From assembly GCA_021613535.1 (NCBI GenBank), contig CP075496.1, positions 4,836,001 through 4,900,000 on the forward strand: DNA of 64,000 bases, read 5' to 3'. This document shows positions 25,601-40,600 of the stretch, in pieces. This stretch comes from Adineta vaga. Taxonomy: Eukaryota; Rotifera. The position numbers and the translations under genes are program-made. The first letter of the stretch is position 1. Every line of letters begins with the position of its first letter. The notes beneath the pieces are model-generated. The model searched no databases and was not told where the DNA came from. It saw nothing but the letters and a program-made list of their open reading frames with translations.

Positions 25601-28600
25601 ATTGGATGCTTTTTGTAAGAGATTTAATTTTCCTTGTCGTGAACCATAAGCACGATACCAGAATCGAAAACATATTCCACGAGTTGGTATAGATGTCATT
25701 GTACTTATCAAACGAGCTGTTTGATTACTCTTCAAATCCGATGTATCAAGATACCAACCATCTTGTGTTTGTAATGTATGATCTAAATAAAAATCATTTA
25801 ACCAATTATTTAGCAAAATAATTGAAATCCTTAGTTTTTTTCCCTATCTTACCGTAATGAGGACCAGTATGAAAATCACTTGGTTGACCTTGATGTCGTG
25901 ACCATTTACCAGATACTGTTAAGTCATGTGTCCATTTACATGTGTCATTTTCGAAATTACAAGATAATGGTGTATGTCCACCGATTGTAGTCACCGGGGC
26001 TCTAGTTGTAGTCGTTGTTGGAATTGTACAATGTGAACCTGTCATAACTAGAATATCATCAAGAGCCATATCTCCTCTATAATCACCACCATGAACACCT
26101 TTGAAAAGAAAATAAGAGCAATTAATACAAGAAATTTAATGTCGATTTTATTACCCTCAATAATAAAATAGAATTCTGCTGCCATATTTACATTAACTGC
26201 TCCCATTCGCCATTGATCGCCGTGATCTCCATTCAAACTACAAATAGAGGAAATAGTTGCTATATTAAAATAGTAAATTTCTTCTCACCTCCATTCAAGT
26301 TGTGGTTGTGAAGTACCAATACGTGAGTAAACATTTAATGTACCAATATCTGGACCATAAAGATGATACCAAAATACTAGACAATGAGGACCAGCATCAT
26401 AATGTTCCGAAATAAGCCATGCTTTATGACTTGTATTGAATGCATCACTTGCTTCAATATAGATATACATTCCTTCGGGTGTTCCAAATGTATGATCGAC
26501 ACTAGGACCTGTTCCATAACTTGGTGTTTCACCTGAATTACGTAACCAATCAAAATCATCAACAACACCATTTTCCCCATTGGCCCAAGTACAAAAATCT
26601 TCTTGGAATGTACATACTTCTGAACCAGGACATTCACCTTCGCTATTCGATATATCATCAATTGCCAAATCTAAAATCATGACAAACGTATGAATAAATA
26701 CGATCATCGAGAGATACCTTACCTCCAGTAGGTTTTGCACCAACGATGCCAGCAATTAAAATTTTGTATGTACTCATACCAAGTAATGGTGGAATATTTA
26801 TACGTGCTTGTCGCCAAATGTTATCTAATTATGAATAAAAAATATACATTTTTGTTTAATCAAAACTAAGAATTAAAGTTCTTACCTTGATTATTTAATC
26901 GTGTCCATAATGTTTTAGCTCGACCAATTTCAGGTTTTTGTTGAATTTGTAATATACCTTGATCAGCGCCAAAGAGATGATACCATAGCCGTAGACATCT
27001 TGGTTGACTACCTTTATAACTTGGTGACATAAGATAAGCTGTATCACCTTGTAAATGACCAGTAGCATTAATATACATAAAATGGCCAATGACCGATGAA
27101 AATGTATGATCTATATATTTATAAAATAAAATTTAACATATTCTTTTTATGATTTAAAATACATACCAATAGTAGGAGTACCACTTGGTGTTGAACCATT
27201 TCGACCACGAGACCAATTAAAATCACCTTCAGGATCATGTTCCCAACCTGCACATAATCCATGTTCAAAAGTACATTCGATTGTTGTTGGACATTCACCG
27301 ACATTGAGTTCAATATCATCTAGTGCAATATCACCATCAAAACTCTTTCCCACTAAAATAAATGTTAGAAAAATGCAATATATTATATCGAATTAAGTAC
27401 TATTTGCTATAAATATATCTATATACTTACCAATTCCTTCAAACACGACTTGATATGATTGTGTTGAATGATATTCGACTTGTCCCAGTCGCCAGATGTT
27501 TCCTTGAGGACCATTACGTGTAAAAACTGTTAAATTTGAGCTTGGTGTTTGTATCATGACATTGAGTGTACGTATATCAGCTCCGAACCTTTTTTTGTTC
27601 GAAGAAAACAAATGTATTAAAAATTTAAATCACACACTTCTTTTTTACTTACATATGATAGTAGAAATTAAGGCAATTTGTCAGTGCTGGTGGTATCATC
27701 GGACTTCGAAGCCAAGCTCGGTCACCAGGTTTTTGTGGAAGACTTGATTCAATAAAAACATAAGATCCTGTACCAGTTGTATGATCACCAGGTGGACCAG
27801 TTGCAACTGATGGTGTCTGTGATGAAATTCGTGTCCATTCAAAATCAGCTAAACCTTTAGTTTCCCAAGAACAAAAATCTGTTTCAAAATCACAATCGAG
27901 TATATGTCGTGATCGATTTGTACTGCATTTTGTAAATGAAATATCATCAATAGCAACATCATCTGTCCAAATACCAAAGAAGTCAAGATTTGGCTCAAGT
28001 TCAAAATATATTCTCCATCCTGCACGATTAGCTCCAACATTGACTGTTGCTCGATTCCAACGATTTGCTGGTGCACTTGTTTGTCTCCAAAGTGCACTCT
28101 TATTTGATGATGAATATACTTCCAGTGTACCAGTACTATTACCGACGAGCCAATAATAAAATACCATTTGACATTCAGGACTTGATACCGGTAATGCAGG
28201 ACTGCGTAATTCAGCGAGATCAGTAAAATCACCCATGTCACCAGCAACATGCATATACCTATTAAAAAAAACGAAGAATTCAATCTATTATTCTAATAAA
28301 TGTCTTTCGCAATAATCATACCATCCTGCTGCATTATTTAAAGTATGATCGTAAGCAGGTGCGTGTGATGAAATAGAGACAGCATCACTTGCTCGAACAC
28401 GAGACCATGTATAATATGTCCATGATACATCTTCCCAACCACAATCATCTATTATATAAGAAGAAGTATTAATGATAGAGACATCCCTCAAATAATTCTT
28501 TCTATGATAACTAACCTTTTTCGAAATTACATGGACCACAACGATCCTTTAAAAAAATACAAATTAACATTAGGATAAATATTTTTGAAAAAAAGAAAGA

Positions 28601-31600
28601 ATTTTTCATACTTCATCTGAGGCATCAGGGCAGTCAGCAGTAAAATCACAAATCTAATAACATGAATTAAATTTATATACATATAATCATAAGAAAATAA
28701 ATAAATCGTTTACTTTATCTTTATCAATACATATATCAGTTCCAGGACAATGAACTTGATCTGCTACAGGACATACTTTCGGAGTTGTTGTTATAATAGT
28801 TGTTGTTTCAGGTAAATCCGACAATGGAGAAGGTTCACATTCAGGCGAAAAGATTGTATCATCGAGACCAATATCACTTAAGAAACTTGATCCAACAACG
28901 CCTTCAATTAAGACTTGGAATGGTGTCGTATAATTTAATTTTAATTCATGTCGGATCCATGCATTGCCTCGTTCACCTAGAAACAAAATCAATCAAACAA
29001 ACAAACAGATGATGTTTCATACAAATCAAGCTAAATCTAAGTCATTCTATTTACCTGATACACCGAAAACTTTATCAAGTGGACCATTTGAAAAATATCG
29101 AACATAAATATTTAATTCACCCATATCTATACCAAACATATGATAATAGAATACAAGACGACAACCGGCTATTTTTGGTTCGAATGGTCGACTTATTAAA
29201 CGAGCTTTTTGTCCTGGTGTTTGTGGATAAGATGCTTCGATTAATGCATATTGACCTGTTGCATAACCAGTTGTATGATCACGATTTGGCTAGAAGAAAA
29301 TCGTATAAAATTAAAAGTTATCTAAAAAGATTGTATGACATACTCCTGTATCATCAGATGGTGATACACCTCGAACTAATTCCCATTTGAATTCTGTTGT
29401 ATTGTCATGTTTCCAATCGCAGAATGAAATATCGAATGTGCACGTTTGATAAGATGCACATAAACGAGTTGATTCATCAGAATGATCACCGCAGTCATCA
29501 GTCATATCACAAATACGTGATTTTGCAATACATGAACCACGTGAACAATAGTAACGATCGGCTTCTTGACATTTAGTTATATTAACAATAGGTGGTAAAT
29601 GGCAATGAAGTATTTTTGTATCATCAAAAGCAACCCATCCATATGTTGAAGTACGTCTTGAATCCATTGCTATTTGAAATGGTACATCAACACGACCAAT
29701 TTCGATATTAACTTTTGTCCAGTTTGTCATTGATTTATAATGAAATCGTTGTAATGTTGCTCGTTCAATTTGATTACCAGTTAATAATGTAACAGTCAAC
29801 TGACTTGCTGAAGTACCTGTTAGGTAAATCCAAAATTCTAGAAGACATGTGGTACTTGCTTCACGAAGAACTGGTGTAATGAAACGTGCTGGTGCATCAG
29901 GAGTAGTTCCATTGCCTTGTGTTAAATAGATATAGTTACCATCAGATTTGTATGTTGTATGATCAAATGGCGGACCCTGGCCTGCACCTAATAATGTCTC
30001 GTTGGAACCACGTGTCCATTTAAGAGTACCTTTACTAATATCACTCCAACCACATAATTGATTTGCTGTACCTTCGAATGTACAATTACCGCATGAACGT
30101 TCATCATCACCGCCTTTACAATCAACAATAAAATCACACACCTAGAAAGAAAAAGAAATCTTATTTTCAAATATAAAATTTCCTTCAATAAAATTTACTT
30201 TATTTTTCGGAATAAGTGTACCATCAAGACATTTGTACATGTTTTGAGGTGGTGTCGTTGATTGACATGTTCCCGATCGTATACTTAAATCGTCAATAGC
30301 CAAATCTAAAATAAGAATTTAAAATCATTAGAAATAGAGAACGATTTTGATTTTATATTTTCTAATTCATACCACCAATCTTTGATCCAATAACACCTTC
30401 ATAAACAATAGTAAATGTATTCGTTCCATTGACTGTCATATTCGGTCGAACAGTGACTTCTTGTAATACCCAGAAAGATCCATGAATGGTATCAGTTGAC
30501 CAAATTGTAGAATAGACATCTGAACGTGGATCACGTATATAAACATTTAATTGAGCACCGACCGTATTGTTCATATAGTACCAAAATGATACACACTGTA
30601 TACCAACTGGAATAAGTTCAGATTCAATTCGAGCCTTTTTACCTTGAGTAGTTTGTCGACGATCTATCCATAGATAAAATCCTACAAATAATAGAAAAAT
30701 AAAATTTTAGCATATAATGAAACTTTAGTCTTATAAAAAAAAACATACCTGCACGAGTATTCGTCGTATGATCGAATTGTGGTGCACTATATGTTTCAAC
30801 ATTGTATGATGTTCGTTTCCAATCAAAATCAGCTTTCATATATTGATAACCACAGATACCTTGTTCAAAATCACATGAACCTAATGGATCACATGCACCT
30901 GATCGTATACTAACATCATCAAGTGCTATTGAATCTAACATGCTATTGGTATTATTCAAAAGACCTTCAAAAACTACTTGATATGGTGAACCACTTCGTA
31001 CTGTTATCTGAGCTGCTTTCCATTGTGTGCCTTGAGTACCATGAATTGTATAGAGAATATTTGGATTCAATGAACCAAATGCAAATGTACGCACACGTAA
31101 TGTTGGTGTATTTTCTAATAACATATACCATCGTATACACGAACCACTTGTATCGGGATAGCTTGGTGTAACGAAACGACCAGATAATGATTTTGTAGCA
31201 TCATTTCCTTTTAAGAACATAAAATGTCCATGCGATGAACCATAACTGACATCTGTAGCTGGTATAGATGCATCAGTTCCTGCTTGATGACGTATCCAAT
31301 CGATTGTATTAGTTGGATCATTAACATAACCACATAGATCACTACTTTCAAAATCACATACAGCTAAATAAAAATATATCTTAGAAAAACAATTATATAT
31401 ATTTATATACTAGTTACTTGATATTGGACATGGTCCATTATTAACAGCAAGATCATCGAGACTGATATCACCACGAAAGCCTGTACCAACAATACCTTCC
31501 AACACTAATTGAAATGGTTGACCAACAGCTTGTTCAACATTACCACGTAATTGAATACGACCAAATAGCCATTGATTTCCCTAAACGAATAAAATATTAT

Positions 31601-34600
31601 ATATATATATATATATGAGTTAAAAATGATATTAGTTTCATTGTCCACATACTTGATTGCCTTCTTTTTGCCATAAAGCTTTACCGAGATTTCCATCTAC
31701 AGAAAAAGAATGATAGAAAATTGTGAGATCAATTTTTTAACCTTTTGAACATACTTATTCGAGCATAGACGTTTAATCGATAGACATCTGATCCAAACAT
31801 ATGATAATAAAATCGAAAACATTGATCGTCATTTACGACTATCAAATCTGGACTGATTAAACGAGCTGTATCATTGAATTGTGCAGGTGAACTTGTTTCA
31901 ATGTAGATGAAATGACCTTGTCTTGAACCTGTTGTATGATCAGCTTCTGGTCCTGTATCAATACTTGATGTCGAACCTTTTCGTATAATCCATTTAAATG
32001 GTAAAGTTTCATCGTGTTTCCATTGACATGTACAATTACATTCAAAATCACAATCATAGATTGTAGGTGCTATTTATAAAGAGAAAAAAAAAGAATATTT
32101 CAAACGATCTATTATCTCTGTACATATCGTTACTTACGATAAGTAGTTGGTACACTCGGTGTAGTTGATGCTGCCGTTGTATCTGTCGATTGACATGTAG
32201 CATTTGGTGACCAAGTAATATCGTCAACAGCAATATCACCTAAGAAAAGATCGATGAAATGAATTATAATTCGTACTGAGTTATTCATTTCTTATTTTAC
32301 CTTGAAAACTTGGTCCAGCAATACCTTCCACAATAATTCGTACCCATTCTCTATTTTGTAAAGTAACTGCAATATCGGTATTCAATTTTTTCCAGAGATT
32401 TCCTTGTTCTCCATTGATTCGATTGACTTCTGTTTTTGGATTTGCTTTTGTACTTGTATAAATAACTAACGAACCAATATCTTCACCATGCATATGATAC
32501 CAAAGTGAAAAACAACCTTGTCCAATTAAAAGATGTTCACTAATTATTCGAGCTGTATCATTTGGTTTCGTTGGACTTGATGTTTCAATATAGATATAAT
32601 GTCCTTGAGCAGAATTTGTTGTATGGTCTAATATAAGGAGTTAGAAAGATAGAGAAAAAAGACGTATCTAAAACATTCTTACCAACAAGCGGCCCAGTAC
32701 CAAATGAATCTGTTGAACCTGATTGTAATAACCAATCAAACGTGTTGTCTTTCATTTGTACCCAACTACATAGATCGGGACCTTCGAAATCACAATTAAT
32801 TGGTGGTGAACATGAGCCAAGAGTTAAAATAACATCATCAACACCGATAACTACATCAGGAGATGATTTCGAGGCTTGAAACATATAATAGAACGGATCA
32901 CGAAGACCATTGATAGTAACTTGTTCATAACGCCATTCATTTACATAGATATCATTTGACCAAAGTGTACTTTCAATTGAAGAACCACTATTTTGTTTAG
33001 CTACACTTAATATACCTGTTGCTCCATCTGGTCCATTAACAAAATACCAGAATTTCAAACATTCATCACCGACATTTGGATATTGTTTACTGCGAAGTCT
33101 ATCAAATAGAAATATATCGATATTATTTTAAAATCAAACTTTTCTTCTTTCTCTATTCAATCTTACTTGGCATTGTCTTGAGTTGCCATTGCAAAATAAC
33201 CTAAAGATGTTCCTGATGTATGATCTTCATTAATAAAATTTGATAAATTGGTAGCCTGTTGTCGTATCCAACCATTTTCAGGAGTAGATTGAAAGTCACA
33301 TAGATCAAGTTCAAAATTACAAGTACGACTTGCTGGACATTCCGATTGACTGACAAATATATCGTCAAGTGCAATATCACCTTGATAACTTTTATCAACA
33401 ACACCTTCGAATGCGAGTCGCCAGCCATACATATTAGTTGTATTCAAATTTCTTAATGTTTGTGTTGCACGACGCCAGATATTACCTTGTGTACGAGATT
33501 TTGTCCAAACAAGTGCTGAAGAAACACTCGATGAAGTCGTTGTTAAAGTTTGTAAATAAACATTTAATGTGCCAATATCAGCTCCAAACATATGATACCT
33601 ATAAAAGAATACAATGCATATCATTTCGTTTTTATTAGAAATTTTTTTGATTTACCAGAATGTTAAACAACGAGGAGTTGATGTAGGATTTTGATAACCA
33701 GAAAGAAGTCGAGCACGATCATTTGGTACTCTAGTATAAGTAAAAGAATTTCATGCTTTATTAGGAAGAATATTATCAACAAGTTATTACCTTGGCCAGG
33801 ATGATTCAATAAATATATAATAACCGGATCCAGTTGTATGATCTATCGTGACAGATAAAAGAACCTATTAAAGAGAACAAAAACAGATGATTTTTTTCTC
33901 ATACCAAAGCCTGGTCCTGTATTTGATGTTATTGTTGCTGTGTTTGAACGTTCCCATTCAAAATCTGCACTTTCGTCATGGAAAAAGTTACACCAACCAT
34001 GTTCAAATGTACAATCAATTAGTAAACTAATAAGAAAACAATCATAATAATATAATGTTTATAAAAGAAAACAAATTTTCATACCCAAGTTGAGGTGGTG
34101 CTGATACTTGACAATTGTAGAATTCAATATCATCAATTGCAACTGCATTAAATTCTCCAGGTGATCCGTCAATTTCTGAAAAAGAAAAATAATATATTTT
34201 GTATACTTTTTCTATTTTAACACATTTAGAAACTATTGTATATACCGATAGAAATTCGTTCTGATCGTCCTCCAATATCAACAGTAGCTTGTTTCCATTG
34301 TGCACCAGTTGGTTCATCAACAGTTGCAATATATGAAAATGTAGTGAAATTATTCGATTCTGGTCGAATATAGACCGCGATTCTGGTGCTAGCAGTACTT
34401 TGATCATAATCTAAATAGTACCAAAATTTCAATTGACATTCAACACCAGTAGGACCAATTGTTGGTGTACGCATTGATGCAAATGAAAAACTATCCGATG
34501 CTGGTACCGAAACATAAAATCCACTACCTGTTGTATGATCACTAGATGGTCCTAAATCTGTTTTGCCTGTTGTTAATTTCCATTGAAGATTTGCATATGA

Positions 34601-37600
34601 ATAATCTTTCCAACCACATAATGTTCCATTATTATTGTCAAATGTACATGTACCACATTCAGCTTCATCACTGCCGCCAGGTTGTGGACAATCAACTTTA
34701 AAATCACATACTTTAGCTTTATCAATACATTGACCATTTTCGACACACATAAATTCACCTGTAGCTGCACATGGATTTGGTGTTGTTGTACTTGGTATAG
34801 GTGTTGTCACAGTAACTAAATCAACATTTGCTAGCACACAACCAGATGTAAAAGATGTATCATCGATAGCAATATCTCCAGCATAACCATCACCAACGAT
34901 AGCTTCAAGAACAATTTGAAATGGTTTACCCAAAATTACAGGCAGGTCAGTTCTAGTCCAATAATCACCCACCTCACCTTTTTTCGACCAGATCTTAGAC
35001 ATTTCACCACCGTATGTTGATCGAGTATAAACATTGAGTGCACCAATATGCTATTAAAATATTGAAACAAAATCATATAATATTATTAATATACACTATT
35101 GAGACACTTACTTCTCCGTACATGTGCCAATAGAATCTAAATTCACACGAAAATCCAGTACTATTTATAACGGGTGATGCTACACGAGCTCGTTCGCCTT
35201 CATTTGCTGGATAGGATGCTTCAAGAAAAATAAAATGTCCACTTGGTAAACCAAGTGTATGATCCCGTTTAGGTCCTGTTTTGTACGATTCAGTTTCACC
35301 TTGTCCAAGTTCCCAATCAAGATCATTATCTTCATCTTGTGTCCAATCACACATGCCTGTTGGTTCTTCAAAACTACACATGATATTATTCTGACAGTTA
35401 AGCTCATCTGAATTATCACCACAATCATCCCTACAAAGTAAACGATATATTTTTGGTTTTATTCTAAGAAAAAAGAAGAAGAAAAACTTACGTAAAATCA
35501 CAAACACGATCTAGTGATACACAAGCACCACGTGTACATCGAAATTGATTGTCGGTACAATTAGGTCGTGCAGGTGGAAATCGACAGTTATATAAACGAA
35601 CATCATCGATAGCAACTGTTCCATCACCCCAACTTTTTTCTGCTAAAAATTGAAGACGCCATGGTCGTGTGATGCGTCCTAATGGTATAGTAACAGGTTC
35701 CCATTGATCACCATGAGCATGATCTTCTTCCCAGATTTCGATTGAAGTATCACCTTCGAGTAAGTGAACACTAAGAAATTGATGATCAAGCATATGATGC
35801 CAGAATTCTAAAACACATCCTGCAGAACTTTGCTGTAAAACTTGTTGTAATTCAAATGTTGCATCATCCCAGAATAAACCATCACTTTGTTTAACGTACA
35901 TATAAAAACCTCGACCTGTATGTGTTGTATCTAAATAAGAGAATCGAAAATCAAAAGATTGTTAGAATAGGAAAAAAAAGAAGCAGTGTTGAAACTTACG
36001 ATCTACAACGGGACCAAGATGTAATGGTGCAACATTGTTACCTTGATCACGTGTCCAAGCAAAAGGTCCAATACTAATATCTAACCATCGGCATGTACCT
36101 TGTTCAAACGTACAATCTGCACAGTCTTGTTCATCATGACCATTATCACAATCCGTAATAAAATTACTAAAGAAACAAAATATATCAAGTCATTTTTTTT
36201 CTTTGATAAAATTATTTTCTTACCAAACTGATGATTGGGGTATTGTTGTTCCATCGCCGCAATCAAATGGAATTAAAGGTGATGGTGTTGATTCAATTTG
36301 CGAGCATGGTGTTGAATGTATATGTAAATCATCTAATGCTACCGAGCTAGTACTGACAGATGGATTGAATATTCCTTCAAAGAAGATCTATAATATAGAA
36401 GGAAATAAATAAATGTTTCTCTTCAAAGTAAAATATTCTTACTTCAAAATCGCTTGCAATTACAGGTACATCGATTTCTTCTTGTATCCAGTAATCATAA
36501 TGGTCATCAGATTGTGTCCATAATAGTGTTGAGTTTTGATTAGCTGGACGTGCACGTGAATAAACATTCAATGTTGCTGAGTTAGCTAGAAAATAACTAA
36601 ATGTAATACATGCACCACCTTGATATTGATAAGCGAGAAGAATTTCAGAATAAAGAGAAGATGATTGATTTGCACGATTTGATCGAAAATCAGATGCAGC
36701 CCAAAGAAAATGGCCATATGCATTGTTGATTGTTGTATCGGTTGATGGATACGCTGAATTATTGTAAAGTAAACCTATTTGTTTTGATGATAAACGATAC
36801 CAATCAAAATCATTCTTTCCATCAGATGGTGTCCAAGCACATAAATCTTGTTCAAATGTACACGAACCCGGTGGTGAACAAGGTCCAGATGAGATAGAAA
36901 CATCATCAATTGATATATCGCCTGTAAAACCTGGTCCAACGACACCTTCGAAAACAACCTAACGAAATAGTAAAAATTAAAAAAATGATTAGTAGGAAAA
37001 ATATCGTATATTGTCCGTATTTACTTGAAATTTTCCAGTTGTTTTAATTGTTGCACGTGCTGGTCGCCAAAGATTACCTTGATCTCCACTAAGTGCCCAC
37101 AATGGACGACCTTCCAAAGTTTGACCAACTTTAAGATAGACATTCAATGCACCTGTACTTGCACCCCACATATGATAGAAAAATTGTAAACATGAACCAC
37201 CAGCTGCAACTTTATATTCTGGTGTAATGAGTCGAGCTTTATCACCTTGTTTTTGTGGAGAGCTTGTTTCAATATACATATAATAGCCAATACCAGTTCC
37301 ATACGTATGATCTAAAGTAGATAATAATAATAGAAACATCTAAATAACGAAGAAATCTGTTTTCTCATGTTTGACATACCATTCGTAGCACCTGTTACAG
37401 ATGATGTAGTTGAACCACGATGTCTAGACCATGAAAAATCAGCTGTAGCATCGTTTTGATATCCACATATTGATGCATCTTCAAAATCACATACACGTGG
37501 TGAAGGACAAACACCATTAAGTATTTTTAGATCATCAAGGGCAACATAACCCGTTGAACTCGGTACGACAACGGCTAAATTATAGAATTTCATTATATCT

Positions 37601-40600
37601 CTCTACATTTCAAAACATCTCTTGTTCGTTCATACCTGATATAGTTATATGTGCTGCACCATGAATTGTTCCTAAATTAATTGACGTATGTGTCCATTGA
37701 TCTCGTACAGTTGTTCCAGGTCGACTCCATAGAAAATCAGCTTTGGAAGTACCATTTTGCATATAAACATTGAGCATTGTAGTACTTGAAATAAATGATT
37801 GATACCAGAAATCAAGACAGAATGTAACACCTCTAGGTAATGAACGAATACCAAGTGTAGCAAAATAAACTGGACCACCATTTCCTTCGATTGGAACGTA
37901 AGCATATTTTCCATGTATATTTTGTCTTGTATGATCAATTAATGGTGCTTTTCCATAAACTGCTGTTTGACCACTGGATACTATCCATTTCTGATCTGTT
38001 TCTACTTGCCAATCACAGAATGAACCATCTTCAAAATCACATTCATAAGCTGCTGTTTGTGGTGTAACAGGTGCTTGAGTTGTTGATGCCAAGAACGCAC
38101 AAGTACCAGCTTGTGCTAAACTAATATCATCAAGAGCGATATCTGATTCATGACCATCACCCTAAGAATAATTTTTTTTGTAAGATAAAACAAACACTAG
38201 ACTATCAGTTTACTTACCACAACACCTTCAAAGATGAAATCATAATGATCATTTGTTACTGGTAAGTCGACTTTAGCATTTAGCCAGAGATCACCTTGAT
38301 CACCCTGAAATAAAGAAATATTGCATTTTATTTTTTGTATCATTAGCATTTTCTCTATATTTACTTCTTTAGACCATAAAATTGTTGGTTGTTTATCCAT
38401 AATTCGATGTAATACAGTTAAATTGCCTGTTGTATCACCTTTCATATGATACCAAAAATCTAGACAAGCACCTTTAGGTGATTCGACAACTTCACTAACA
38501 AGCCATGCTTTATCTCCAAGTTTCTGTGGTAATGATGATTCAATATAAGCATAATAACCTGCGCTTGTTCCTGTTGTATGATCGATAATTGGTCTAGAGA
38601 ACGAATTACAAAATATATCTATATTCTTCTATTTGATTTATGAACTTTTTATTTACCCAGTATTTTCTGAGAAAGTTTCACCTTGATTGAGTGTCCAATC
38701 GAAGTTATCTTCTTCTTTAGTATTGTAAAATCCACAGAATGTTCCATCTTCAAATGTACAACTTCCTTCATCTTCACAAGGTCCATTAGCTATCATTATA
38801 TCATCAATGGCTATATCACCCTAAATTCAAGACAATACATGATTTTTGTAAATGAAAAAAAATCTTTTCTTTTTTTTCTCTACTTGAAAACTTGAACCAG
38901 CGATTCCTTCGAATGCTACTTGATATGGACTATTACTACGAACAGTTACATGTCCATAACGCCATCGGTTACCAAGATTACCACTAAAGAAAATAGTTTT
39001 CATACTGAAATTCAATGATTCAATTCTTTGTCATACCTCTTCGTCCATAATAATTGTTTTGTATTTGCCATAAGTACATTTAATGTACCAATTGATGCTC
39101 CGTACATATGATAATGAAATTTCAAACATACGGATGATGATGCAGCATACATTGGACTAACAATACGTGCTTTATCACCAGGTTTTTGAGGTGAAGATGT
39201 TTCAATATAAAGATAATAACCACGATCAGTTCCAGTCGTATGATCTGTCAAGAAAAAAAAAAGAAATGTTAGAATGATCTTCAACTCTGATTAAATCATT
39301 AACCTGTTGATGGTCCAGTACTTGGAGAATCTGTAGCTTTTCGTGCTCGAGTCCAATAGAAATCTCCAGTTGTATCATTTGTCCAACCACAAAAAGATGT
39401 TTCAAAATCACACCAAACTGAGGGTGGGCATTCACCATCAAGTAAAAATAATTCATCAACACCAATCTAAATATGTTGTACATATATTTGTATAGATAAA
39501 ATAAATTTCATTCAATAACATACATCTCCTTCCCATCCATTACCAACAAAACCGTCAATTTTCAAGGCAAAATCATATGGAATATCACGAAGATTGAGAT
39601 AAGCTACACGCCATTCTTTTGCTTGCGTTTCATTACGTTCCCAAAGTAGAATTTGTTGTTGACCAGTGGGTGTATTCTGAAGAGCTGAAATTTGTAATGA
39701 ACCAATATGAGCACCCCACCTAGAGAAAAACAAACAAATAGAGAAATAAAAAAGAACTGACTCTCTTCAAATATTTTTATTTACATATGGAAATAAAATT
39801 GAAAACACATATCAGATTTTGCCTTCGAGATGACTGGTGAGATCAGACCAGCACGATCACCTTGTGCTTGTGGATAACTTGTTTCAATATAGATGTAATA
39901 TGGTGTATTATCTGCGCCTAAAAAAACCATAGGATACAATTTTTGACTTTACTTTGTAATATTTTCATACCTGTACTTGGACCAGTATCAACTGAGGGTG
40001 TACTTTCTGTATGTCGTGTCCAGTTAAATTTTCCAGTTGGATCATGTTGCCATTGACAAAAATTGTTTTCAAATCCGCAGGATATTGCTTGTTGAGAAAC
40101 TTGAATTGGATCGGCATCAACTGGTTGTAATGTACATGAATCTGATGTTATAACACCAATATCATCAATTGCTATATCACCTTCAAAACTCTTTCCACGA
40201 ACACCTTCGATAACAATTTGATAACGTCCATTTGGTTGAATAGGTGCAAAGCCATGTTTCCAATTATTTTCTTGTGGTCCTGCTAATACCCAAACTAATG
40301 ATTCACTAGTGAAATTATTTGTTGCTATTGAACGTAGATAGACACTTAAACGTCCAATATCACGACCGTACCTAATAAAAAGAGAAAGAAAAATTTTGAA
40401 TATATTCATTTTTTTTTCTACTATAAACTTACATGTGATACCAGAATGAAAAACATCTTGGACCATTATCAAGATATACTTCTGATTCTAATCGAGCTTT
40501 CCATCCAAGTAGAGCTGGAGTTGATGTTTCAATATAAAGATAATATCCATTACCCGTAGCTGTAAAAAAAAAAGGTGAAGGAATAGTTCGATTTACATGA